Shown here in pieces: positions 1 through 9,603 of a stretch of DNA of 64,000 nucleotides. The notes under the pieces are model-generated. The model ran no database searches. It was not told where the DNA came from and worked only from the letters and a program-made list of their open reading frames with translations. Both the position numbers and the translations under genes were made by a program. Position 1 is the first letter of the stretch. Each line of letters opens with the position of its first letter. Source of the stretch: JAFDZV01 sp035549015 (GTDB taxonomy: Bacteria > Bacteroidota > Ignavibacteria > OLB7); contig DASZRW010000099.1 of the NCBI GenBank assembly GCA_035549015.1, forward strand, positions 10,224-74,223. The letters run 5' to 3'.

Positions 1-213
1 GGTGAGTTGAGAGTGTATAAAGACTTAGAGAGAAGAGCGTTCTGATTCATGAACGAATACATGGCTGTACCCCAACCATGCGATGGTGTTGAGCGCTGCA
101 AGGTTATAAAAACGTTACGCCGCGCCCAACACCTTTTTACACCGGGGCCGATAATAACATTTTTGGATGCTATGGTCAATGTGTTTCCCCACGTACGGGA
201 TGCCCGGCAGGGG
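1..213. other. Intergenic sequence downstream of hscA
   Basis: This stretch lies downstream of the isc operon (read leftwards) and reaches the window edge. I see no convincing reading frame, no ferredoxin gene (the usual fdx that follows hscA), and no hairpin with a T tract. An AT-rich patch near 150-165 is the only compositional feature. Confidence 0.4.
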
Positions 214-2076
214 CTACACTTCTTCGATGCCGCGTTTTGCGAACCCGGATTGAACGGTGCTGTTCAGCACACGCTGGGCGAACGGCTCGGTGATCCGCTC
301 CAGTTCCTCGGCAGCCTCGCGCATACGGCGATGGTCCGTCCCGGCCGCAGCCTCTTCCAGTTGCCCGATGGCCCGCTCCACCGCCTGCGCCTCTTCCGCG
401 CCGATCAGATCCGGGTGCTTCTCCAAGGTTCTCCGGGTGGCGTGCAGCAGCGCCTGCGCCTCGTTGCGCGCCTCGGCAACCATCCGTTCGCCGATGTCCT
501 GTGCGGCCCGCTCCACCGACTCGGTCAGCATCCTTCGAATCTCCTCCTCGGTGAGCCCATAGCTGGGCCGGACATCCATCTCCTGCTCCGTTCCGGTGCG
601 CATGTCGCGCGCCCGAACGTGCAGAATGCCATCCGCATCGATCGTGAACGTCACCTCGATCTTCGGCATGCCTGCCGGCAGGGGCGGCAGCGGACCAAGC
701 GTGAACGACGCAAGATGCCGGTTGTCGCGCACGAACTCCCGCTCCCCCTGGTATACATTGATGTCGATCCCGGTCTGATTGTCCACGAACGTGGTATAGT
801 GCTCGCGCAACTGCGTCGGGATCGTGGTGTTGCGCGGAATCAGAACGGACATCATCCCACCGACGGTCTCGATTCCCAGCGAGAGGGGAACAACGTCCAG
901 CAGCAGCGTGTCCCGCCGGTTTCCGCCCAGCACATCCGCCTGAACCGCCGCGCCGATGGCGACGACCTCGTCCGGGTTCAGCGAGTCGTACGGCGCCCTG
1001 CCGAAGATCTCATGAACCGTGCGCTTCACCAGCGGCATGCGCGTGGAACCTCCAACGAGCACCACGGCGTCGATCTCCGCCGGGCGGAGCCCGGCATCCT
1101 CCAACGCGGTGCGGCACGGGCCTACGGTACGGTCCACGATCGGACGCGCAATCGATTCCAGCTCCCCGCGCGTGAGCGTCCGCACGTACGCGGCATCGTG
1201 ATCGGCAAGCTGAAGCGATATCTCCACGGACTCCGCGAACGACGCATCCTTCTTCGCACGCTCGGCGGCGTCCCGAAGCTGTTGAAGCTCGCGCGGTGTC
1301 AGCGCCTCCACGCCATGCTGCTCGAACAGTTCCCGGGTGAGGAGCGTCATCAGGGCCTGATCGATATCGTCCCCCCCCAGATAGGTATCCCCCCCGGTGG
1401 CCAGCACCTGATAGACGCCGCTGTCCAGTTTGAGAATGGAGATATCGAACGTGCCGCCGCCGAGATCGTATACCGCAACGATTCCCTGACGCTCGCGATC
1501 CAGGCCATACGCCAGCGCCGCGGCCGTGGGCTCGTTGAGGATGCGGAGCACGTCCAGCCCGGCGAGCTTGCCGGCATCCTTGGTCGCCTGGCGCTGGGCG
1601 TCGTTGAAGTAGGCCGGGACGGTGATCACGGCGGAGGAGACCGGCTCGCCGAAATGTTCCTCGGCACGAGCCTTCAGATCGCGAAGAATCATCGCCGAGA
1701 GTTCGATCGGCGTATACTCGCGGCCGGCGATCTCCACACGCACCAGCCCTTCGCGCTTCGGCGCCAGCCGGTAGGAGAGAAGGTGGGCGTCATCCTCCAC
1801 ATCCTGATAGGACTTCCCCATCAGGCGCTTCACGGAGTAGACCGTCCTGTCCGTATCGGTGAACAGATGTTCTCTGGCCTGCCGCCCCACCACCACGTTT
1901 CCTTCGCCCAGCACCGCAACTACCGAGGGCACGATACCATCCCCCTCCACATCGATCACATGCGGCTCGCCATCGGCGTCCATGCAGGCAACGAGAGAGT
2001 TGGTTGTGCCGAGGTCGATACCCACCACGTGCCGCCGGTGTCCCGGGCCAAGATCGATCTGTAGAAGAGAGGCCAT
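214..2076 (-). CDS. hscA: Fe-S assembly chaperone HscA (Hsp70 family)
   Basis: 620-residue Hsp70-type ATPase that, with the co-chaperone HscB, helps pass [2Fe-2S] clusters from the IscU scaffold to apo-proteins in the cytoplasm. The N-terminal nucleotide-binding domain opens with GIDLGTTNSLVA and contains the Hsp70 signatures YDLGGGTFDIS and VLVGGSTRMPLV. The substrate-binding half follows (DVVPLSLGIETVGG) and ends in a helical lid. The length matches E. coli HscA (616), and the HscA identity rather than DnaK is supported by its position directly after hscB in an isc operon and by the LPPVK recognition motif in the neighbouring IscU. I place the start at the ATG at 2076, preceded by AGGA, rather than the in-frame TTG at 2103. 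It is the last visible gene of the operon; no fdx follows inside the window. Confidence 0.95.
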   Translation of the reverse strand: MASLLQIDLGPGHRRHVVGIDLGTTNSLVACMDADGEPHVIDVEGDGIVPSVVAVLGEGNVVVGRQAREHLFTDTDRTVYSVKRLMGKSYQDVEDDAHLLSYRLAPKREGLVRVEIAGREYTPIELSAMILRDLKARAEEHFGEPVSSAVITVPAYFNDAQRQATKDAGKLAGLDVLRILNEPTAAALAYGLDRERQGIVAVYDLGGGTFDISILKLDSGVYQVLATGGDTYLGGDDIDQALMTLLTRELFEQHGVEALTPRELQQLRDAAERAKKDASFAESVEISLQLADHDAAYVRTLTRGELESIARPIVDRTVGPCRTALEDAGLRPAEIDAVVLVGGSTRMPLVKRTVHEIFGRAPYDSLNPDEVVAIGAAVQADVLGGNRRDTLLLDVVPLSLGIETVGGMMSVLIPRNTTIPTQLREHYTTFVDNQTGIDINVYQGEREFVRDNRHLASFTLGPLPPLPAGMPKIEVTFTIDADGILHVRARDMRTGTEQEMDVRPSYGLTEEEIRRMLTESVERAAQDIGERMVAEARNEAQALLHATRRTLEKHPDLIGAEEAQAVERAIGQLEEAAAGTDHRRMREAAEELERITEPFAQRVLNSTVQSGFAKRGIEEV

Positions 2077-2159
2077 GTTCTGGTGTAATCCTGTGCGATT
2101 CAACGGTTGGTTGGGGCACGCCGTGAGCCGTGCGGTGCAACGGCCGGGGCAACTGCATT

Positions 2160-2771
2160 TCAGTGGCGCGGCGCAGGTGCCCCGTGCAGCGCCGCCTCAA
2201 CGGTCTGGAGCATCGTGCGCAGATAGTTCCTGGTGTCGAGGAGCTCGTTCAGCCGGTTCAGGATCGGCTCCTTGTGCGCACGTTCGCGTTCCTGTGCAAC
2301 GGCGTTCCATTCATGCGCCAGCAGATCCAGATCGCCGCGCAGGTTGTTCAACCTTGTCTGAAGGCGTTCGTGAATTCCGCGGAGGGCCTCCGCGCGTTCC
2401 GGATCGGCATCGCGCCCGCCGTGCCGGGCCTCGGCGATCGTCTCCTGCATCTCCATCACCTCCATCAGCAGGGAGGGAGGGATCTGCCTGCGCTGGGCCT
2501 CGGAAACATCCCGGCTCTCCAGCGCAAGAAGATGGCGGGCACGCTCGTAGGGATCCTTCAGCGTCCGGTATGCACGGTTGAGCATGCTGGAGTTGTCCAG
2601 GCTGGCCTGCCGCGCCTCCTCGCTCGCGTCCGTGTGGAAGTCCGGATGGAAGTCGCGGCTCAGCTGGAAGTAGCGCTGTTCCAGCATCCTGGTATCGATC
2701 AGCAGTTCGTGGTCGATACCCATGAACGCGAAATAATCGTCCGGTGTTCCTGCGCTCATTTCAGTCTCCAT
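2160..2771 (-). CDS. hscB: Fe-S co-chaperone HscB (J-domain protein)
   Basis: 203-residue J-domain co-chaperone that delivers IscU to HscA and stimulates its ATPase. The J domain is N-terminal, beginning DYFAFMGIDHELLIDTRML, and the HPD motif needed to trigger Hsp70 ATP hydrolysis is visible in RDFHPDFHTD. The C-terminal half is the helical IscU-binding bundle typical of the family. It is somewhat longer than E. coli HscB (171 residues). The ATG at 2771 has a good GGGGTG ribosome-binding site, so I prefer it over the internal ATG four codons later. It lies 83 bases upstream of hscA on the same strand and is surely co-transcribed. Confidence 0.94.
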   Translation of the reverse strand: METEMSAGTPDDYFAFMGIDHELLIDTRMLEQRYFQLSRDFHPDFHTDASEEARQASLDNSSMLNRAYRTLKDPYERARHLLALESRDVSEAQRRQIPPSLLMEVMEMQETIAEARHGGRDADPERAEALRGIHERLQTRLNNLRGDLDLLAHEWNAVAQERERAHKEPILNRLNELLDTRNYLRTMLQTVEAALHGAPAPRH

Positions 2772-2845
2772 GATTCACCCCCCGATTGAAACCGGTGCGC
2801 CTGCGGCCCGTGCGGAGCGCGCGCGGCGCTGCATTGCGGCTTCGT

Positions 2846-3235
2846 TCACTCGTCGTCGCCAAGGTCGTCCAGCAGATCGATCGCCTTGTTCACCTCGTCA
2901 TCGATCTGCTTCGCGATCCGTTCGGCCAGCTTGTAGAGCCGAAGAAGCGCCTCGCTGGAGGACGCCTCGAGGTTGTCGTGCGAGATCCGGAACACGACCT
3001 CGCCGGTCTCGTTCCGCATCGTCAGAACGTATTTGTAGTTCTCCTTGATGCGGCGCAGCGTGAACGTCGCCTTGCCGCGAAGCGTTGCCACGTACTCGTC
3101 CGGTTCGTCGCCGAGTTCCCAGATCACCTTCCGTTCCACCGTGCGGGCGTGGAGCTTGTCCACCAGCACGTCGTAGTTCGGATCGGCGTCGAAGCCCGGA
3201 TCGTTGTTGAGCTTGGGTCTGTGCAGATCGTCCAT
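2846..3235 (-). CDS. Unknown small protein inside the isc operon
   Basis: 129-residue protein that I do not recognise, sitting between iscA and hscB in the orientation of the operon. It is predicted soluble, contains no cysteine (so it is not a ferredoxin replacement), and has a central beta-rich stretch (VATLRGKATFTLRRIKENYK) followed by an amphipathic helix and a very acidic tail (DLLDDLGDDE). The start is set at the ATG at 3235 behind a GGGTG; a GTG three codons upstream (3244) is possible. Its conserved-looking position among Fe-S assembly genes suggests a role in cluster assembly or in the HscA/HscB step, but this is inference from context only. Confidence 0.75.
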   Translation of the reverse strand: MDDLHRPKLNNDPGFDADPNYDVLVDKLHARTVERKVIWELGDEPDEYVATLRGKATFTLRRIKENYKYVLTMRNETGEVVFRISHDNLEASSSEALLRLYKLAERIAKQIDDEVNKAIDLLDDLGDDE

Positions 3236-3458
3236 CGGTCGCACCCGGGCTTTGCATTCGGGGGTGAGGGGGACAGGCCGGCGCGTGCGGCCGGCACCAT
3301 ATGGCGAAGGCGGAATGTGTCGATCACTCCGCCTTGCCGTTACAGCGTCTATCGAAAACGGGTCGGGCCGCGTGCCACCCGGCCTTGCAGTGCTCGACGG
3401 CGGAAATCTTCTTCAGCATGGATCGAGTGCTGCAATGCACGAGAATGCCGGCACCGTG

Positions 3459-3836
3459 CTACACGCCGAAGCTGGAGCCGCAGCCGCAGGTCTTCGTGGC
3501 CTGCGGGTTGTTGAAGACGAAGCCGCGCCCGTTCAGGCCGTCGGTGAAGTCGAGCTGCGTCCCCATCAGATAGAAGAGACTCTTGGCATCGATGAAGAGG
3601 GTGATGCCATCCTGCTCGATCACCTTGTCCGCCTCGCGCTTTTCGGCGTCGAAGCCCAGTGTATAGCTCAACCCCGAACAGCCCCCTCCCTTGACGCCGA
3701 CCCGCAGGCCGTAGGTCTCGGGGATGCTGTTCGCTTCCATGATCTTCTTCACCTCATCAACGGCCTTCTCCGTCAGTACGATAGGGCTGCTGGGAGCGGC
3801 GGTCGGTGCCGCATCGGTGACCATGACATCCTGCAT
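3459..3836 (-). CDS. iscA: A-type Fe-S carrier protein IscA
   Basis: 125-residue A-type carrier that receives Fe-S clusters from the IscU scaffold and passes them to targets. The three ligand cysteines of the HesB/IscA family are present: one in GGGCSGLSY and two in TCGCGSSF near the C-terminus. The fold core runs from about residue 18 (IVLTEKAVDEVKKIM) to the end, with a ~15-residue Ala/Pro-rich N-terminal extension. The ATG at 3836 is preceded by AGGAG. It is 42 bases downstream of iscU. The C-terminus could also fit ErpA; the operon context favours IscA. Confidence 0.93.
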   Translation of the reverse strand: MQDVMVTDAAPTAAPSSPIVLTEKAVDEVKKIMEANSIPETYGLRVGVKGGGCSGLSYTLGFDAEKREADKVIEQDGITLFIDAKSLFYLMGTQLDFTDGLNGRGFVFNNPQATKTCGCGSSFGV

Positions 3837-3878
3837 GATTCTGTTCTCCTGATCCGCAAAAATTGATTCGCCGGCACC

Positions 3879-4292
3879 TTATGCCGATACCGCTTCGCTC
3901 GGGTTCTTCTGCGCCTGCTTCTTCCTGAAGTCGTCGATCGCTGCCTTGATGGCATCCTCGGCCAGAACCGAGCAGTGAATCTTCACCGGCGGCAGATTAA
4001 GCTCCGAAACGATCTGCGTGTTCTTGATGTTCTGTGCGTCCTCGATCGTCTTCCCCTTGATCAGCTCCGTTGCGTAGCTGGAGGATGCGATCGCCGATCC
4101 GCAGCCGAATGTCTTGAACTTGGCGTCCTCGATCACTCCGGTCTCCGGATTGATCTTCAGCTGCAGCCGCATCACGTCGCCGCACTCCGGCGCGCCTACG
4201 AGGCCTGTCCCGACAGTCTCATCGCTGATGTCGAGCGTGCCGACATTCCGCGGGTTGTTGTAATGGTCGATGACCTTTTCCGAATATGCCAT
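3879..4292 (-). CDS. iscU: Fe-S cluster assembly scaffold IscU
   Basis: 137-residue scaffold on which IscS-derived sulfur and iron form a [2Fe-2S] cluster. All hallmark residues are visible: cysteines in APECGDVM, FKTFGCGSAIASS and VKIHCSVLAED, the conserved Asp after the first Cys, and the LPPVK peptide recognised by HscA. The ATG at 4292 follows a GAGGA ribosome-binding site. It has an extra basic, Gln/Lys-rich C-terminal tail of about ten residues compared with E. coli IscU. It is flanked by iscS upstream and iscA downstream, the classic order. Confidence 0.97.
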   Translation of the reverse strand: MAYSEKVIDHYNNPRNVGTLDISDETVGTGLVGAPECGDVMRLQLKINPETGVIEDAKFKTFGCGSAIASSSYATELIKGKTIEDAQNIKNTQIVSELNLPPVKIHCSVLAEDAIKAAIDDFRKKQAQKNPSEAVSA

Positions 4293-4509
4293 GACTGTTT
4301 CCTCGGCTATGATCCAGAGTGATATTCTCGAACTATTTCGATTGTCGTCAATCCGATACTGGTGACGATGCAGGATCGAACTTCCTGCATGCGCTCACGG
4401 TTTGTTCGGTGCCCGTGCCCGGCCGGCGCCCGTATCGCAGCGCCATCCCTTCCTTCCCGTCGCCGGGGGGGGAACGCATCCCGGGAGTTCAACAGGCCGT
4501 TGCAGGCTC

Positions 4510-5739
4510 TCAGTGATGGGCCCACTCCACGGACTTGAGGTCGATCCCCATCTTGGCCATCTCGTACAGCGGCGACATCTCCCGAAGCTTCACCACCGCC
4601 CGGGTGACATCGTCCAGCGTGTAGTCGATCTCCTCCTGGGTGGTAAAGCGGCCCAGGCCGAAGCGGATCGATGTGTGGGCCAGATCCTCGCCGACACCGA
4701 GCGCCTTGAGCACGTAGCTCGGCTCCAACGAAGCGGAGGTGCAGGCCGAACCGGAGGAGACGGCGATGTTCTTGATCCCCATCATCATCGCCTCCCCTTC
4801 GACGAAGGCAAAGCTCACGTTCAGGTTGCCCGGCAGCCGCTTCTCCGGATGCTGGAGCGGGTCCGGACCATTGATGTACAGCTCATCCAGGTGGCCCTGC
4901 AGGCTCTTCCACAACTGGTCGCGCATCGAGCGGCAGTGTGCGTCGTCCTGTGCCATCTCGGCAACGGCAAGCTCGAGTGCCCTGCCGAACCCGACGATGC
5001 CGGGAACGTTGAGCGTGCCGGAGCGCATGTTCCGTTCGTGCCCGCCGCCGTCCATCTGCGCCGCCAGGCGAACGCGCGGCTTCTTCTTCCGCACGTAGAG
5101 CGCGCCCACGCCCTTCGGGCCGTAGATCTTGTGCGCCGTGAACGAGGCCAGGTCCACATTCAGATCATCCACATTGAAGGGGATCTTCCCAACCGTCTGC
5201 GTTGCATCGGTATGGAAGAGCACTCCCTTCTCGCGGCAGATCGCGCCGATGGCTGCGATATCCTGAATGGTTCCGATCTCGTTGTTGCCGTGCATTACCG
5301 AGACGAGGATCGTCTGGTCGGTGATCGCCTCGCGCAGCCGGTCCAGATCAATGAAGCCCTCGCTGTCCACCGGGAGATACGTTGCACGGAAGCCGTTCCG
5401 CTCCAACGCCTTGCACGTATCGATCACCGCCTTGTGTTCCGTGGTGACGGTGATGACATGGTCCCCCTTGGACCGATACATCTCCGCAACTCCCTTCAGC
5501 GCAAGATTGTCGGACTCCGTTGCACCGGAGGTGAAGACGATCTCCTTCGGATCGGCACCGATGGCTGCGGCGATGGTCTCGCGAGCCGATTCAACGCCGG
5601 CCTCGGCCTGCCAGCCGAAGTCGTGATTGCGGCTGGCCGCGTTGCCGTAGATCTCCGTGAAATACGGGAGCATGGCATCCAGCACCCGCGGGTCCATGCG
5701 GGTGGTTGCGTTGTTATCGAGATAGATCGGGAACTTCAT
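4510..5739 (-). CDS. iscS: Cysteine desulfurase IscS
   Basis: 409-residue PLP enzyme that converts L-cysteine to alanine and provides persulfide sulfur for Fe-S clusters and tRNA thiolation. The PLP lysine is in TAHKIYGPKG (about residue 204), the cofactor-binding region is SGATESDN, and the catalytic cysteine lies in the mobile loop SSGSACTSASLEP (about residue 333). The start is taken as the ATG at 5739 (MKFPIYLDNNATT), which aligns with the start of known IscS proteins; a GTG/ATG twelve codons upstream would add an unlikely extension. About 217 bases separate it from iscU, a larger gap than elsewhere in the operon. The length and the active-site loop are those of group I (IscS/NifS) enzymes rather than SufS. 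Confidence 0.96.
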   Translation of the reverse strand: MKFPIYLDNNATTRMDPRVLDAMLPYFTEIYGNAASRNHDFGWQAEAGVESARETIAAAIGADPKEIVFTSGATESDNLALKGVAEMYRSKGDHVITVTTEHKAVIDTCKALERNGFRATYLPVDSEGFIDLDRLREAITDQTILVSVMHGNNEIGTIQDIAAIGAICREKGVLFHTDATQTVGKIPFNVDDLNVDLASFTAHKIYGPKGVGALYVRKKKPRVRLAAQMDGGGHERNMRSGTLNVPGIVGFGRALELAVAEMAQDDAHCRSMRDQLWKSLQGHLDELYINGPDPLQHPEKRLPGNLNVSFAFVEGEAMMMGIKNIAVSSGSACTSASLEPSYVLKALGVGEDLAHTSIRFGLGRFTTQEEIDYTLDDVTRAVVKLREMSPLYEMAKMGIDLKSVEWAHH

Positions 5740-5791
5740 TGGTGCGTATCCAGAAAAAATGACTTTGAGCTTCAACCATCCTCCGAGGGGA

Positions 5792-6223
5792 TCAAAGCGC
5801 GGGGAGGCTGAGAACGTTCGGTATCGGCTCGATCATCTCCGCAATCGTTGTCTGCGTCAACGTGCGGGTAATCTTTTCCTGAAGCAGGCGAAGCGGGTCC
5901 TTGATCGTACACAGATCATGTAACGCGCAACTGCCGTGCTCCATGCACTCGGTAAGGTGCTGTTCCCCCTCGATGGCCAGAATCACGGTATGGACGGAGA
6001 TCTCAGCCGGCGCGCGGGCAATCGAATAGCCGCCGCGCATCCCCTCGGTGGCGCGTGCCAGGCCGGACTTCGAGAGAAGCGAAAGGATCTTGGCGCAGAG
6101 ATCGGCCGGGATGCCGTACTCCTCCGCGATCTCCCGGGCCGTTGCCGATTCCCCGTCCGGCAGCAGCGCCAGATGGCGAAGGGCTATCAACCCGTATTCG
6201 ATCTTCTTGGAGAGCCGTAGCAT
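5792..6223 (-). CDS. iscR: Rrf2-family Fe-S regulator IscR
   Basis: 143-residue winged-helix repressor that senses cellular Fe-S status and controls the isc operon. The N-terminal half is the Rrf2 DNA-binding domain (LSKKIEYGLIALRHLA, and the recognition region GIPADLCAKILSLL). Three cysteines at about residues 93, 99 and 105 have the exact C-X5-C-X5-C spacing of the E. coli IscR cluster site, so this copy should bind a [2Fe-2S] cluster. It is the first gene of the operon, 52 bases before iscS. The ATG at 6223 directly follows a GTG at 6226 and either could be used; no strong ribosome-binding site is visible. Autoregulation is expected; a palindrome sits just downstream of the predicted transcription start. 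Confidence 0.93.
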   Translation of the reverse strand: MLRLSKKIEYGLIALRHLALLPDGESATAREIAEEYGIPADLCAKILSLLSKSGLARATEGMRGGYSIARAPAEISVHTVILAIEGEQHLTECMEHGSCALHDLCTIKDPLRLLQEKITRTLTQTTIAEMIEPIPNVLSLPAL

Positions 6224-6271
6224 CACACTGCCGGGAACGCCATCGGGAATTGGATGGCTGACCTAAACTGC

Positions 6272-6284
6272 GACCTATTTGGTC
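6272..6284. promoter_or_regulatory. Candidate IscR operator upstream of iscR
   Basis: Perfect inverted repeat GACC-tattt-GGTC, with a further direct copy of GACCTA at 6260-6265 (12-base spacing). It lies a few bases downstream of the predicted start of the isc transcript, where a repressor would block transcription. It does not match the E. coli type 1 IscR box closely; assignment to IscR is by position only. Confidence 0.4.
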
Positions 6285-6294
6285 CGAGTTCCTA

Positions 6295-6325
6295 CAAACA
6301 TACATGCCGACTCCCAGCGTGACAA
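6295..6325 (-). promoter_or_regulatory. isc operon promoter, Bacteroidetes type
   Basis: On the minus strand a TTG at 6325-6323 is followed after exactly 20 bases by TATGTTTG (6302-6295), a perfect fit to the Bacteroidetes-type -33/-7 promoter (TTG, then TAnnTTTG). The transcript would start near 6289, about 65 bases before iscR. An E. coli-like reading (TTGTCA, 17 bases, TATGTT) of the same bases is also possible. Confidence 0.6.
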
Positions 6326-6493
6326 GGCGATGGAGCCCGGCAGATGAAAAAATTTGTAGGATCGGGGAGGCGCAGCTGGCTTCAATCAACGGCGGAGGGG
6401 CCCAACGGAGCTATTTTGTCCGGATTGGCGTGCCGGGTGCCGCCGGACGCGGCTGCGTGCAGCGGCGCCGTTTTTCATCGGAGCAGGAGAACC

Positions 6494-7168
6494 ATGGGTA
6501 ATGATTCCTACATCCTCGTGGGGCTGACCGGATCGATCGGGTCCGGGAAGTCCGCCGTGGCCGGAGTGTTCGAGGAGTGCGGAATCCCCGTGCTGCGGGC
6601 CGATTCCATCGCGAAGGAGCTGATGGAGAACGATCCGGAACTGCGGGAGGAGCTTCGCACCGCCTTCGGCGATGCCGCATACGATGCCGGGGGGCGGTTG
6701 AACCGGCGGTTCCTGGCCGACGCGATCTTCGGCGATCCTGCGAAGCTCGAGACCATGAACGCGCTGGTGCACCCGCGGACGATTGCCGAGCAGGGGGTTC
6801 GGGCCCGGCGGCTGGTTGACCGGGGGGAGCGTGTCGTGGCCTGCGAGGCCGCCCTGATCTTCGAGAGCGGCGGCGAGGGCCGCTTCGACTATATCGTGGT
6901 TGTGGACGCGGACCCCGCCATCCGAATGAGCCGAGCCGCAGAGCGTGATTCCACCACGGTGGAGGAGGCGGCGCGCCGCGATGCCGCGCAGATCCCCGCG
7001 GAGCGGAAGGTGGAGATGGCGGACTTCGTGATTCAGAACAATGGGTCGATGGATGATCTGCGGCGGAATGCCCGGTTCATCGCCACCATCCTGAAATCGC
7101 TTCCGCCACGGGAACGGATCGAGACGTCGGAGGCGGAGGAGGAGCCTGGCGGGGAGGGAGGCGAATAA
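6494..7168 (+). CDS. coaE: Dephospho-CoA kinase CoaE
   Basis: 224-residue P-loop kinase that phosphorylates dephospho-CoA in the last step of coenzyme A synthesis. The Walker A motif GSIGSGKS is at residues ~14-21, followed by the family motifs LRADSIAKEL and LVHPRTI. The CoA/ATP-binding lid and the AERDSTT region are in order. The ATG at 6494 has an AGGAGA site six bases upstream. The last ~20 residues are unusually acidic (SEAEEEPGGEGGE) and outside the usual fold. It is divergent from the isc operon and is followed 18 bases later by the GNAT gene. Confidence 0.93.
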   Translation: MGNDSYILVGLTGSIGSGKSAVAGVFEECGIPVLRADSIAKELMENDPELREELRTAFGDAAYDAGGRLNRRFLADAIFGDPAKLETMNALVHPRTIAEQGVRARRLVDRGERVVACEAALIFESGGEGRFDYIVVVDADPAIRMSRAAERDSTTVEEAARRDAAQIPAERKVEMADFVIQNNGSMDDLRRNARFIATILKSLPPRERIETSEAEEEPGGEGGE

Positions 7169-7186
7169 CGTTCTGGCCCTCTGAAC

Positions 7187-7798
7187 GTGAATGAGGGCTG
7201 GAAGCATCGATTCATGTGTTCGGGAGACGCCGTGCCTGGCAGATTGCTTCGTGAGGCTTTGGAACGGATGCCGCCGCCGATCAATCATCGTACCGGCGGC
7301 ATCTATCGTATCGTGCCGGTGGATGAGGAGTTCGTCGGCGGCCCCGAGGCGATTGCGGCGATCGTGGAGTGCTGCAATCAGCCGCTCATCTACGATCTCC
7401 TGTTTGCCGAGCGTTGTGCGGGCGTTCCGTACTCCGAGAGTGACGCCGCCGGCTTCCTGGACTGGTGCAGAGCCGGGTGGCGTGAAGGGACGCATTTCCC
7501 GTTCGTGTTGTGCGACGCCGGCGGAACGGTGGCGGGCGCCATGGATATCAAGTCCGCCGAGAGACCGTCTGCGGAGATCGGGTACTGGCTGAGCGCCGAT
7601 CACTCCGGAGTGATGACCAATGCGGTCCGTGCCCTGGCCATGATGGCCCGGCATGCCGGCTACAGGGGGTTGCATGCGCTGGTGCGCCCGGAGAACGATC
7701 GCTCGCACCGCGTTCTCCAGCGGGCGGGATTCCATCCGGCCGGACGGGCCGAGCGCGGCGGCAAGGTGTACGATCGCTATGCCCTTGCGTTGGGGTGA
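7187..7798 (+). CDS. GNAT-family N-acetyltransferase (RimJ/RimL-like)
   Basis: 203-residue acetyltransferase expected to use acetyl-CoA on a protein N-terminus or small amine; the substrate cannot be told. The RimJ/RimL-like layout is visible: an N-terminal segment with YSESDAAGFLDW, beta strands around VAGAMDIKS and EIGYWLSADHSG, the acetyl-CoA-binding helix (TNAVRALAMMARHAGYRG) and the C-terminal ENDRSHRVLQRAGFHPAG motif, common to alpha-N-acetyltransferases. The start is uncertain: GTG at 7187, or ATG at 7214 with a GGAAG upstream. It follows coaE closely and is probably co-transcribed. Confidence 0.85.
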   Translation: MNEGWKHRFMCSGDAVPGRLLREALERMPPPINHRTGGIYRIVPVDEEFVGGPEAIAAIVECCNQPLIYDLLFAERCAGVPYSESDAAGFLDWCRAGWREGTHFPFVLCDAGGTVAGAMDIKSAERPSAEIGYWLSADHSGVMTNAVRALAMMARHAGYRGLHALVRPENDRSHRVLQRAGFHPAGRAERGGKVYDRYALALG

Positions 7799-7849
7799 TC
7801 GGATGCGGCGGCCTCGCAGCTGCGCCTGCAGAGCCGTCATCAGCGGCGA

Positions 7850-7879
7850 TTGCGTCCGAACAGTTGCCGTGATAAGTTG
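7850..7879 (+). promoter_or_regulatory. Putative promoter upstream of miaB
   Basis: TTG at 7850-7852, a 20-base spacer, then TAAGTTG at 7873-7879, matching the -33/-7 pattern seen at several other genes here. The transcript would start near 7885, roughly 150 bases before the chosen miaB start and a few bases before an in-frame GTG at 7891. Confidence 0.45.
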
Positions 7880-8034
7880 AATGTTTCGGCGTGCCGACGG
7901 CCGCCGTTCCAGCGAACGATTGGGAAAAGCGTTGCCCGCGCGCAGCGGTGGCGGATGCGGCGCGAGCCGGATTTCGCACACGGCCGGCCGCGGGCGCATC
8001 CAGCAGCAATGACGATAACGAGAGCGATCGCGAG

Positions 8035-9462
<1,428 letters not shown>

Positions 9463-9603
9463 CGCGCCCCGCAGAGCCGGGCACTGCAGAATGGTTGCGC
9501 CTTGGTTATCGTGCCGACGCCGCCCAAAGCGGATCATCCCTCGGCACGTTCATGGATACGATATCTACGAACACGAACTCATCTGATACTCACGACGCTT
9601 CCG

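Noticed and set aside
49..2064. 671-codon open frame on the plus strand opposite hscA
   Set aside because: It is the antisense of a strongly conserved Hsp70 gene; it has no recognisable domain and exists because of GC-rich third positions.
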